From Chloroflexota bacterium (GTDB lineage: Bacteria > Chloroflexota > Anaerolineae > Aggregatilineales > Phototrophicaceae): a stretch of 56,923 nt of DNA. Positions 25,932 through 34,057 of this stretch are shown one piece after another; position 1 is the first letter of the stretch, and the number at the start of each line of letters is the position of its first letter. The DNA lies in NCBI GenBank assembly GCA_026709625.1, contig JAPOSR010000040.1, forward strand, positions 1-56,923, in the 5' to 3' direction. The notes beneath the pieces are model-generated. The model was not told the DNA's origin and ran no database searches. It saw nothing but the letters and a program-made list of their open reading frames with translations. The translations under genes and the position numbers were made by a program.

Positions 25932-27581
25932 ATGAACAAACGAACGCTGGTTTTGACGCTGCTGGTCATTGTATTGGCGCTGCCCTTGAGCGCTTCTGGA
26001 CAAGAGATGGTATCGGCACCGGGTGAATTCCCAATCGTAGAAGAGCCGATCACGCTGAATATCCTGATGCTGGGTCATGCCATTGTAGAAGATTTCAACA
26101 CCAATACCTTCACCGAATGGTATAGCGAGCGCACCGGCATCAACCTCAACTTTGATATCGCGCCGCCCAACGAAGGTCAAGAAGTGTTGAATTTGACCAT
26201 TGCCAGCGGCGACCTGCCCGACATCGTGGTCGGCTTCGATGTGGATCCATCCACCTTGGCGCTATTTGGCCCCCAAGGCTTGTTCCTGTCCCTCAGCGGC
26301 TTAATCGAAGAACAGGGGCACTTCATCCACGAAGTGTTTCAAGGTTCGCCGCAGGTGCGCCCACTGATTACCTCGCCGGATGGCGAAATCTATGGGCTGC
26401 CCCAGGTCAACGAATGCTATCACTGCTTCTATTCACAGCGTGCTTGGATCAACTCGGACTGGCTGGCGAATGTCGGCATGGATGTGCCAGAAACCACCGA
26501 GGAGTTCTTCGCTGTGCTGACCGCCTTCAAAGAACAGGATGCCAACGGCAATGGTGACCCGAATGATGAGATCCCATTGGCTGCCGCCACCACGGGCTGG
26601 AACGGCAACATCGACGGCTTCTTGATGAATCCCTTCGTCTTCAGCGAATTCGCCGGGCAAAACCGCTTCTTCGAGCAGAACGACGGCGTCATCACGCAAA
26701 ATGTCACCAGCGAGGGCTACCGCGAGGGCTTGCGCTATCTAAAACGGCTTTTCGCAGCCGGGCTGTTTGGCGAAGAGAGCTTCACCCAGCCGATGGACCA
26801 GATCAAGCAGCAAGTCGAGGGTGGCGATGCGCCCACGATCGGCGTTGTCATTTCGGGCGCGCACCCCAACTTCGCCAACGTCGGCGGCGACCGCTGGCAG
26901 AAATATATTGCCGTTCCCGCCCTGGAAGGACCCAGCGGCTTGCGCCAGGCGCCCTTCAACCCATGGGGCGTTGGCTCGGGGCAATGCACCATCAACAGCC
27001 GAACCGAACACCCAGTGGCAGCCTTCAAGTGGTGCGATGGCTTGTATGAACGCGAAACCACCTTGCGCTCTGTCTTTGGCATTCCGCAATGGGAAGCCGC
27101 TGAAGGCGAAGCGGGGCAATGGAAGTGGGCGGAAGCAGGCGCTACTTCGCTGGGCGGCGATGAATTTGAAGCTATCTGGCAACGCCTCTCCACCTTCGGT
27201 TCGCTGCAGAATGTGCACTGGGCGCAGCGCGGACCCAGCTATCGACCCAACCACCTGCGTTTGGGTGAGGTGCGCCGCGAAGATGCCGGCGGACTCGAAG
27301 TCGTGCTGCTTGAGGAAACCCGAGTCGCCTACGAGCCATACGCCCGTGACATCGAAGACTTGATTCCCCCGCTGGCGCTGACGATCGCGCAGGCGGCCGA
27401 GGTCACTGAGCTGCGCTTGGGCATCACCGATTTCGTGGCGCAGATGACAGCGGAGTTCGTGCTGGGTCGGCAAGACTTGGATGCCGGCTGGGACAATTTT
27501 GTCGCCACGCTCGATAGCCTGGGTATCAACCGCATGGCTGAGATTTATCAGGCGGCTTATGACGCGCAGTATGGCGGGTAG
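25932..27581 (+). CDS. Oligosaccharide-binding protein, copy 2
   Basis: Tandem paralog of the previous gene, same length (549 aa), with an identical signal peptide and long identical stretches. Differences are scattered (for example ligand-side segments around PHSFANIGG versus HPNFANVGG, and FGIPQWEAAEGEAGQW versus IGVPQWEAAEGEEGQW), with no frameshift, so both copies look functional. AAAGGATTG precedes the ATG. Reads as a recent duplication with mild divergence, perhaps for two oligosaccharide variants. Confidence 0.92.
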   Translation: MNKRTLVLTLLVIVLALPLSASGQEMVSAPGEFPIVEEPITLNILMLGHAIVEDFNTNTFTEWYSERTGINLNFDIAPPNEGQEVLNLTIASGDLPDIVVGFDVDPSTLALFGPQGLFLSLSGLIEEQGHFIHEVFQGSPQVRPLITSPDGEIYGLPQVNECYHCFYSQRAWINSDWLANVGMDVPETTEEFFAVLTAFKEQDANGNGDPNDEIPLAAATTGWNGNIDGFLMNPFVFSEFAGQNRFFEQNDGVITQNVTSEGYREGLRYLKRLFAAGLFGEESFTQPMDQIKQQVEGGDAPTIGVVISGAHPNFANVGGDRWQKYIAVPALEGPSGLRQAPFNPWGVGSGQCTINSRTEHPVAAFKWCDGLYERETTLRSVFGIPQWEAAEGEAGQWKWAEAGATSLGGDEFEAIWQRLSTFGSLQNVHWAQRGPSYRPNHLRLGEVRREDAGGLEVVLLEETRVAYEPYARDIEDLIPPLALTIAQAAEVTELRLGITDFVAQMTAEFVLGRQDLDAGWDNFVATLDSLGINRMAEIYQAAYDAQYGG

Positions 27582-27602
27582 AAACTCCACCCCCACCCTA
27601 AA

Positions 27603-27627
27603 TCCCTCCCCCATCAAGAGGGAGGGA
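27603..27627 (+). terminator. Hairpin after SBP copy 2
   Basis: TCCCTCCC (27603-27610) and GGGAGGGA (27620-27627), loop 9 nt, at the same distance from the stop as the hairpin of copy 1 and with the same flanking GGGACTTCAA. Confidence 0.55.
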
Positions 27628-27648
27628 CTTCAATTCTTGTAAGCGATT

Positions 27649-27686
27649 CCCCTTCCCTCATTTTTGGGAGGGGGTTGGGGAATGGG
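27649..27686 (+). repeat. G4/hairpin repeat half-copy at sulfatase RBS
   Basis: CCCCTTCCCTC (27649-27659) plus a four-tract G-quadruplex motif GGG-GGGGG-GGGG-GGG (27666-27686). Ends 4 nt before the sulfatase ATG, same layout as at trxB (12363-12404). Confidence 0.75.
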
Positions 27687-27690
27687 CATC

Positions 27691-29250
27691 ATGACCCAAC
27701 CCAACATCCTCTTCCTTGTGTCCGACCAGCACAACGCCAAAGCGCTGGGTCATGCCGGGCATCCAGACGCGCGCACCCCGCACCTCGACCGCATGGCGCG
27801 CGAAGGTGTCCGTTGCAGCGCGGCCATCACCCAAAATCCCATCTGCACGCCCAGCCGCGTCTCTTTCCTCAGCGGGCAATATCCGCACAATCACGGCTAC
27901 TACAGCTTGAGTGGGCGCAACCCCGGCGGGCTGCCCAATATCTTCGGGCACTTCCGCGCAGCTGGTTATTTCACAGCGGCAATGGGCAAGATCCACTGCC
28001 CGGAATACTGGGTGGAAGACGAATGCGATGTCTTTCACGAGAGCAATTCCTACCAGGCGGGCAGCGTGGTCGGGCGGTCGTCCGCCTATACGAGCTTTCT
28101 GCGCGAGCGTGGCGTCGAAAAGCTGGAAGACCACATCTTGCTGCCAGAATTTGGCGAGCGCGGACGCCAGTCGGTGGAAGGCAGGCCCAGCCCGCTGGCA
28201 TTTGACGAATCACAAGAAGGCTGGCTGGCCAATACAGCGATCAAAACCATGCAGACCGCCGCGGGGCGCGAACAGCCTTTCTTGCTGCATGTCAGCTTTC
28301 CGCGCCCGCATCAATGCACCACGCCTTGCCAGGAGTTTTGGGATCTCTACGCTGGCGATGCGCTGAGCCTGCCGCCAAATGCCGATTATGACCTGGCAGC
28401 CGCCAGCAAAGCGCCGCACTTTATCGCCGCGGCCGCGCGTTGGCGAAGTCCCGACTGGGCGCTCTTCTCGCCGCGCACGTTCGAGGCAGCTCGCCGCCGC
28501 AAGCTGCACGGCTATCTGGGCGCGGTCAGCCAGGTGGATGCCGCTGTGGGAGCGTTGCTGGACTATTTGCGGTCGGCGGGCATTGCGGAAGATACCATCG
28601 TCGTCTATACATCCGATCATGGCGATTATGCAACCGAGCACGGCATCATGGAAAAAGCGCCGGGCATTTGCAGCGATGCCATCACGCGCGTGCCGCTGAT
28701 ATTCTGGTCGCCGCGGCGCATCCCAGCCGGCGAGATAGTCGATTCAGTGGTTGAATTGGTCGATATCAGCAATACATTGTGCGCGCTGACAGGCATCGAG
28801 GGCATGGAAACCAGCGATGGCCGCGACATCTCGGGGCTGCTGCAGGGGGCGGCGGACGATGCGGGGCGACTGGGCATAACAGAATTTGCCTGGAGCAAAA
28901 GCCTGCGCAAAGGTCGCTTCCGCCTGGTGCATTATCCGCGCGCCATGTTCCCCGAACAACACCCCGATGGTTTTGGCGAGTTGTACGACCTGGCGAGCGA
29001 TCCTTGGGAGATGCGCAATTTGTATGTTGAACCCGCTTATCAAGACAAAGCGCGTGAACTGCGGGCGGATCTGCTGGAATGGCTGATCACCAGCACGCGA
29101 CCAGGCACAGTCAGCGGCATCAACAGCGCGCGATTTGGCTCGCCGGCGTTGAATCGGCAGCGGAGGCAACGCTACCAGACAGTCGTCAACCAAGACGGCA
29201 AGATCAACCCGAGCCGCTTGCATGATGCGAAGACCAAGAATTATTTGTAA
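27691..29250 (+). CDS. Sulfatase (formylglycine-dependent)
   Basis: Hydrolyses sulfate esters, here probably of a sugar. 519 aa. The signature CTPSR (C52-R56) in ICTPSRVSFLSGQYPHNHG is the Cys-type site converted to formylglycine; metal ligands are suggested by SDQHN (11-15) and SDHGDYATEHG. The C-terminal region FGELYDLASDPWEMRNLY is the usual sulfatase ending. No signal peptide from ATG 27691, so cytoplasmic, acting after import. The maturase is not in the window. Choline-sulfatase-like or aryl/sugar sulfatase both fit; the importer operon favours a sulfated saccharide. Confidence 0.92.
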   Translation: MTQPNILFLVSDQHNAKALGHAGHPDARTPHLDRMAREGVRCSAAITQNPICTPSRVSFLSGQYPHNHGYYSLSGRNPGGLPNIFGHFRAAGYFTAAMGKIHCPEYWVEDECDVFHESNSYQAGSVVGRSSAYTSFLRERGVEKLEDHILLPEFGERGRQSVEGRPSPLAFDESQEGWLANTAIKTMQTAAGREQPFLLHVSFPRPHQCTTPCQEFWDLYAGDALSLPPNADYDLAAASKAPHFIAAAARWRSPDWALFSPRTFEAARRRKLHGYLGAVSQVDAAVGALLDYLRSAGIAEDTIVVYTSDHGDYATEHGIMEKAPGICSDAITRVPLIFWSPRRIPAGEIVDSVVELVDISNTLCALTGIEGMETSDGRDISGLLQGAADDAGRLGITEFAWSKSLRKGRFRLVHYPRAMFPEQHPDGFGELYDLASDPWEMRNLYVEPAYQDKARELRADLLEWLITSTRPGTVSGINSARFGSPALNRQRRQRYQTVVNQDGKINPSRLHDAKTKNYL

Positions 29251-29262
29251 GCTGATATGCTC

Positions 29263-29339
29263 CCAGATGCAGGGGGAAAGTCAAATCGCCGCGGTCGCTC
29301 TGGGGCACCGGTGGTTTGACCCCAAGGCCAAGCATCTGG
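29263..29339 (+). ncRNA. Candidate structured leader RNA
   Basis: Outer stem CCAGATGC (29263-29270) with GCATCTGG (29332-29339), 8 bp; inner stem GTCAAATCGCCG (29280-29291) with CGGTGGTTTGAC (29309-29320), 12 bp including two G-U pairs, 17-nt loop; asymmetric internal loop AGGGGGAAA versus CCCAAGGCCAA in which GGG/CCC may pair. The G-U pairs point to an RNA fold, not a DNA palindrome. It ends 58 nt before the dehydratase ATG and 12 nt after the sulfatase stop; no T-run follows. I do not match it to a riboswitch class I know. Confidence 0.55.
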
Positions 29340-29397
29340 CTATGGGTGGCGGCCGAATCACTCGCCCTTGCGATTGCGAAGACTAGAGGTCAGGACG

Positions 29398-30555
29398 ATG
29401 AAAATCAGCCATGTCAGCACCAAGGTGATGGGCACGCCCTGGCGCAACCTGCTCTTTGTCAAGGTAGAAACAGACGAAGGCCTGGTTGGCTGGGCAGAGG
29501 CGCGGCCCGTCGGCGGAGTCGGAGCCGTCATCGGCTATTTGAACGAAACCGTGCCCGATTTCGCGCTTGGGCAAGACCCTTTTAACACCGAGACGCTTGT
29601 GTATCGCATGCTGCGCGAGACTTATGGGCGCGCCGGCGAGATCGCCATGACAGGCATCGCTCTGCTGGAAATCGCCTGTTGGGACATCATCGGCAAGGCA
29701 CTGGAACAGCCGCTCTATCGTCTGCTGGGCGGGGCGATGCGCGACAAAATCAAAGCCTATGCCAACGGCTGGTATCGCGTCGAGCGCAAGCCCGAGGCCT
29801 GGCATGCCGCCGCCAAAGACGTCATCGCCAAGGGCTATCGCGCGCTCAAGTTTGACCCCTTTGGCAGCGGCTTTTATGAATTTACCCGCCAGGAAAAGCT
29901 GCTGAGCATCGCCTTGGTCGAAGCAGTGTATGACGCCGTGGGTCCTGATGTGGACCTATTGATTGAGATGCACGGGCGCTTCAACCCAGTCACCGCCGCC
30001 GAGATCATCCGCGACCTGGCAGAATTTCGCCCGGCTTGGGTGGAAGAGCCGGTGCCGCCCGAAAATCTGCGCGCGCTGCGAGATGTGCGCGAAGTGGCGC
30101 TGCCGCTGGGCATCCCTGTCGCCACTGGCGAGCGCATCCACACGCCTTATGAATACCGCGAACTCTTTGAACTGGGCGCTGCCGACATCATCCAGACCGA
30201 TATCACGCACTTCGGCGGCATTGGCAATATGAAAAAACTGGCGGGCACAGCCGAGATGTATTATGTGCTGGTCGCCCCGCACAATGTCGGCGGTCCCTGC
30301 TCGACCATGGCGTCGCTGGCGGTGGCGGCGTCCACGCCCAATTTCAAAATCCAGGAATACTTCAACGACTTTGCCGACCCGCCTGTCAAAGCGGCAGGCA
30401 TCGGCATGCCCGAGGTGGTCGATGGCTACTTCGCGCTGCCTAGCAGGCCGGGGCTGGGCGTGGATATAGATGAAGACCTGATCGCCGAATTCCCTCAGCG
30501 CCAAACCGATTTCAACCTGTTCAGCGATGACTGGCACCGCCGCGACTTGAAATGA
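29398..30555 (+). CDS. Enolase-superfamily sugar-acid dehydratase
   Basis: Mandelate-racemase group enzyme, 385 aa, probably dehydrates a sugar acid such as galactonate or a relative. ALKFDPFG holds the first catalytic lysine region; metal ligands are in LLIEMHGRFN, WVEEPVPPEN and VATGERIH; general-base side DITHFGGIGNMKKLAG and VAPHNVGGP match the galactonate/mannonate dehydratase branch. ATG 29398 has AGGTCAGGA upstream. Follows the sulfatase and the structured leader, suggesting catabolism of the desulfated sugar after oxidation. Confidence 0.9.
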   Translation: MKISHVSTKVMGTPWRNLLFVKVETDEGLVGWAEARPVGGVGAVIGYLNETVPDFALGQDPFNTETLVYRMLRETYGRAGEIAMTGIALLEIACWDIIGKALEQPLYRLLGGAMRDKIKAYANGWYRVERKPEAWHAAAKDVIAKGYRALKFDPFGSGFYEFTRQEKLLSIALVEAVYDAVGPDVDLLIEMHGRFNPVTAAEIIRDLAEFRPAWVEEPVPPENLRALRDVREVALPLGIPVATGERIHTPYEYRELFELGAADIIQTDITHFGGIGNMKKLAGTAEMYYVLVAPHNVGGPCSTMASLAVAASTPNFKIQEYFNDFADPPVKAAGIGMPEVVDGYFALPSRPGLGVDIDEDLIAEFPQRQTDFNLFSDDWHRRDLK

Positions 30556-30648
30556 TCGGCAGGCGCGAAGGCTCTGCGATGGGTTTCATCGTCGCGGCCT
30601 CTACCTGACTGTCAGATGCGCCGATGAGGGCGGTAAAAAAAGCGACCC

Positions 30649-30676
30649 TCGACAGACAAAGGATTTTCTGTATACT
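30649..30676 (+). promoter_or_regulatory. Strong sigma70-like promoter of rpmB
   Basis: -35 TCGACA (30649-30654), 16-bp spacer, -10 TATACT (30671-30676). Start near 30683, leader about 35 nt with AAGGAAG before the ATG at 30718. Best promoter match in the window, as expected for a ribosomal gene. Confidence 0.65.
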
Positions 30677-30717
30677 GCGAGCCTTGCAGCAAGCGTACCT
30701 ACTTAAGGAAGTCTGTC

Positions 30718-30957
30718 ATGCCCGGCAAACGCAAAATCACTGGCGTCAAGCCGCTCTTTGGTCAATCGCGCAGCAAAGCCTTCAACACCGTCAAGCGCAA
30801 GTTCAAGCCCAATTTGCAAAACAAGCGCATCTATGTTCCCGAGATTGACCGTTGGGTGCGCGTCAAGATTACAGCGAAAGAACTGAAGACGATCGACAAA
30901 ATCGGCTTCATGGAATTCCTCAAGCGCCGTGGCGTGCCGCTCAAGCAGCTGATCTAG
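30718..30957 (+). CDS. rpmB: 50S ribosomal protein L28
   Basis: 79 aa, basic. The segments KITGVKPLFGQSRSKAFNTV and KRKFKPNLQNKRIYV match the L28 core (GxxxxxGNxxSHAxNxTKRRFxPNL), and WVRVKITAKELKTIDKIG matches its second half. The N-terminal CxxC zinc motif found in some L28 proteins is absent, so this is the cysteine-free type. AAGGAAG ribosome site. Unlinked to rpmG or other ribosomal genes here. Confidence 0.93.
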   Translation: MPGKRKITGVKPLFGQSRSKAFNTVKRKFKPNLQNKRIYVPEIDRWVRVKITAKELKTIDKIGFMEFLKRRGVPLKQLI

Positions 30958-30996
30958 CGCCGGCGCGCGTATGATGTCGGCGCAACAGTGCGGCGC

Positions 30997-31701
30997 ATGA
31001 ACGAATACCATCGCGCCATCCTGAAACGCATCGAGCGTACAGAGCCTGCGCGCGGCAAGACGAAGCAGCGTCCTGAACACTTGGGCACGGTCCGCCGCTG
31101 GCACGGGCTTGCCAATGCCCAGCGCCGCAAAATCATGCTGGATTTCGCCGCTGAAAACCGCGAGCTGTCGTATGCCGACTGGCGCGAGCTGGTCGACTCG
31201 CTGTATCACGGCGTCTCTTATGAAGAACGGTGCGCTCCGCAGACGCTTTTGCTGCGCTATCCGCAATATCGCCGCGTCTTGCCATTGAGCCAATTGGACG
31301 AGTGGCTGGGCTGTCTGGAGGGCTGGGCAGAGGTCGATAGCACCTGCCAGACGGTCTTCAGCGCGGTCGATTTGCTGGCGGCTTGGGACGACTGGTCGGC
31401 GCTGCTGCGCTGCCTGGCCAGCGACACGAATATCAACAAGCAACGCGCGGCGCTGGTCTTGCTGACCGCGCCAATCAGCCAGTCGGGTGATGCGCGCCTG
31501 CTGGAGCTTGCGCTGGAGTTGATCCGGCAGCTGCAAAGCCACAAAGACAAGCGCATTACCAAAGCCATTTCGTGGCTGCTGCGCAAGGGCATCAAGCAGC
31601 ATAGCGCGGCAATCGCGGCATTCGTCGCAGCCAATGCGCAGAGCCTGCCCGCCATCGCCGTCCGCGAGACAGTCCGCAAGCTGGCGACTGGGAAGAAGTA
31701 G
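30997..31701 (+). CDS. AlkD-like DNA alkylation-repair protein
   Basis: HEAT-like-repeat DNA glycosylase family (AlkC/AlkD). 234 aa from ATG 30997. GWAEVDSTCQ places W110 and D114 where AlkD has its catalytic Trp/Asp pair, and the C-terminal KDKRITKAISWLLRKGIKQH matches the family's K/R-rich last repeats. AlkD excises N3- and N7-alkylated purines without base flipping. Follows rpmB by 39 nt, same strand. Substrate range is inferred from the family. Confidence 0.85.
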   Translation: MNEYHRAILKRIERTEPARGKTKQRPEHLGTVRRWHGLANAQRRKIMLDFAAENRELSYADWRELVDSLYHGVSYEERCAPQTLLLRYPQYRRVLPLSQLDEWLGCLEGWAEVDSTCQTVFSAVDLLAAWDDWSALLRCLASDTNINKQRAALVLLTAPISQSGDARLLELALELIRQLQSHKDKRITKAISWLLRKGIKQHSAAIAAFVAANAQSLPAIAVRETVRKLATGKK

Positions 31702-31709
31702 CCCGTCCC

Positions 31710-32987
31710 ATGCGCATCGCCGATTGTCACATCACACCTGTCGCCGTGCCCGACCCGCCCCTGCTCAATGCGGCGGGACTGCACGCGCCCTATGCCCTGC
31801 GCCTCATCATTGAGCTGGTCAGCGCCGATGGCATCAGCGGTTGGGGCGAGATCCCCGGCGGCGAATCCACCCACGCCGCCTTGACGCAAGCCGCAGAACG
31901 CATCATCGGCGCAGATCCATGGCAGCTGAATGCGATCTTCGCGCGCATCGACCAACTTGCGAAGCCCGACGAGCGCGGCGCGACACCCTGGGACAATCGC
32001 GCCTGGGTGCATGTGCGCAGCGCTATCGAAGTCGCCTGTTATGACCTCTTAGGCAAGACGGTCGAGCGTCCGGCGGCCGACCTGCTGGGTGGGGCGGTGC
32101 GCGACAGCGTGCCATTCGCGGCCTATCTTTTCTACAAGCGAGCTGGCGCTGGTGGTGAATTCGGCTTCGAGTGTGACCCAAGCGCCAGTGGCTGGAAGGC
32201 AGCGCGGGCAGAAGCGGCGCTGGATCCCGCGGGTATCGTGGCGCAGGCACAAGCCATGTGCAGTCACTATGGCTTTCGCTCGATTAAGCTCAAAGGCGGC
32301 GTTTTCTCACCCGACGCTGAAGTCGCGGCGATATTGGCTCTGCGCGAGGCATTTGGACCAGATGTGCCGCTGCGGCTGGATCCCAATGCCATTTGGCGCG
32401 TCGACACAGCCATCGAGGCTGGCAAAAAGCTGGCTGGCGTATTGGAGTATTATGAAGACCCGGCGCGTGGGCAAGCCGATATGGCGGCTGTTGCGCGCGC
32501 GTTGGATATCCCGCTGGCCACTAATATGTGCACGACCAGCTTCGCCGACCTGCCCGGCAGCATCCAGCAACAGTCGGAAGCCATCATCTTGTCCGACCAT
32601 CATTTTTGGGGTGGCTTCCGCGCATCGCTGGATCTAGCGCGCATCTGCCGCGTATTCGAGCGCGGCTTGTCCATGCATTCCAACAGCCACCTGGGCATTT
32701 CGCTGGCGGCGATGGTGCAGTTGGCGGCCGCCACCCCCAACGAGTTGTATGATTGCGACACGCACTATCCCTGGCAAGACGGGCACGACTTGCTGGTCAA
32801 GCCGCTGCAGTTCGAGAATGGGTCGGTCGCGGTGCGGCGTGGACCAGGCTTGGGCATCGAGGTCGATCGTGAGCGACTGTCGCAGCTGCACCAGCAGTAT
32901 CTGAGATGCGGCTTGACCGAGCGCAATGACGAGATCGAGATGCAAAAAATTGAGCCAGGCTGGAAATTCCAGGCGACGCGCTGGTAG
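31710..32987 (+). CDS. Glucarate-dehydratase-like enolase-superfamily enzyme
   Basis: 425 aa. Sugar-diacid dehydratase branch: catalytic KxK in SIKLKGG, metal ligands in LRLDPNAIW and EYYEDP, then NMCTTSFADLP, LSDHHFWGG and the base-containing MHSNSHLGIS, which together are specific for glucarate/galactarate-type dehydratases. Starts 8 nt after the AlkD-like gene. Produces 5-keto-4-deoxy-glucarate in the known family reaction. Second sugar-acid dehydratase in 3 kb. Confidence 0.9.
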   Translation: MRIADCHITPVAVPDPPLLNAAGLHAPYALRLIIELVSADGISGWGEIPGGESTHAALTQAAERIIGADPWQLNAIFARIDQLAKPDERGATPWDNRAWVHVRSAIEVACYDLLGKTVERPAADLLGGAVRDSVPFAAYLFYKRAGAGGEFGFECDPSASGWKAARAEAALDPAGIVAQAQAMCSHYGFRSIKLKGGVFSPDAEVAAILALREAFGPDVPLRLDPNAIWRVDTAIEAGKKLAGVLEYYEDPARGQADMAAVARALDIPLATNMCTTSFADLPGSIQQQSEAIILSDHHFWGGFRASLDLARICRVFERGLSMHSNSHLGISLAAMVQLAAATPNELYDCDTHYPWQDGHDLLVKPLQFENGSVAVRRGPGLGIEVDRERLSQLHQQYLRCGLTERNDEIEMQKIEPGWKFQATRW

Positions 32988-33037
32988 CCCAGCAAAAAGA
33001 CCCACTATGGCAAACTGCTGTGGTAGCCGTTCCCCGC

Positions 33038-34057
33038 CTAAGCCAGACTTATCGTCTCGCCCGTCGCACAGGCGCGCACAGCCCCAAACACCAGTTCCAT
33101 CGTGCGTATGTTGTCTTGGGCAGATGTAGCCGGGCTGCCGCCGCTATTCACCGCATCGACAAATTCATCCAGCAAATAATCCTGGCCTTCGCGCGCCATG
33201 TCCAGCAGCGGCACGATCTCGGGCTGGCTATGCTGATTGCGCAGCGCGCCGCCGCCCTCACCCACACCCAGAAGCCGCTGCACGCGCAGGCTATCGTCCT
33301 CGACGCGCAGCACACCCCGCTCGCAGTCGAAGCGCCAGTTGGCATTCCAGCTCGTCTCGCCGGCTTGCGAACACCAACTGCCCACATAGCTGGCTGGCAC
33401 GCCGCTGGCGAAATCAATCTGCGCGACTGCGCTGGCATCGCCCCTGTACCAGCTCCACGGTGGATTCCAACTGCGCGCGCCGATGCTTCGAGCCTCGCTG
33501 CCCAGGAAGAAACGCAGCAAGTCGAAGTGGTGGATGGCCATGTCGACGATCAACGGCTGAGGCATCTCTTCACGAAAGCCGCCAAAGCGCGGACCTTTAT
33601 AGAATTCGACATGGACCGCGCCCACCGCCCCCAGCATGCCACTATCCAGCACGCGCTTGATTGTCTGAGTCAGCGGGCGATAGCGATAATTCTGGGCGAC
33701 GCTGTGCAACAGCCCCGTTCGGTCTGCCGCATCCACGATTGCGCGTGCATCGTCCATCGTGCCAGCCAGCGGCTTTTCCGACAGCACCGGCAGGCCGGCT
33801 TCCAGCGACAAAACTGAAATCTCGCGGTGGAACTGGGGCGGCGTAACATTGATGACAGCATCGGCAGCGACCCGCGCCAGCGCCTCGGGCAATGTGCGAA
33901 AGATCAGCGCGCGGTCTAGCCCATATCGGGCGGCTTGCTGGTCGGCGATATCGGCATCAATCTCGACAAAAGCGGCGAAATCGACCTTTGGCGAGCGCTG
34001 TGCCGCGCCCAGCCAGGCGTTGCCCATGCCACCGATGCCGACCTGGATGACTTTCAT
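33038..34057 (-). CDS. Gfo/Idh/MocA family oxidoreductase
   Basis: 339 aa. Rossmann motif GIGGMGNAWLGAA, the SEKPLAG lysine motif, and PLIVDMAIHHFDLLRFFLG with the D-x3-H pair. Its start overlaps the stop of the RbsC-type permease by 4 nt (ATGA), so it is the last gene of the minus-strand sugar importer operon 36975-33038 and most likely oxidises the imported sugar or inositol. Confidence 0.9.
   Translation of the reverse strand: MKVIQVGIGGMGNAWLGAAQRSPKVDFAAFVEIDADIADQQAARYGLDRALIFRTLPEALARVAADAVINVTPPQFHREISVLSLEAGLPVLSEKPLAGTMDDARAIVDAADRTGLLHSVAQNYRYRPLTQTIKRVLDSGMLGAVGAVHVEFYKGPRFGGFREEMPQPLIVDMAIHHFDLLRFFLGSEARSIGARSWNPPWSWYRGDASAVAQIDFASGVPASYVGSWCSQAGETSWNANWRFDCERGVLRVEDDSLRVQRLLGVGEGGGALRNQHSQPEIVPLLDMAREGQDYLLDEFVDAVNSGGSPATSAQDNIRTMELVFGAVRACATGETISLA

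Noticed and set aside
30605..30615. CTGACTGTCAG palindrome before the rpmB promoter
   Set aside because: Only 5-bp arms and no second copy; not enough to call an operator.
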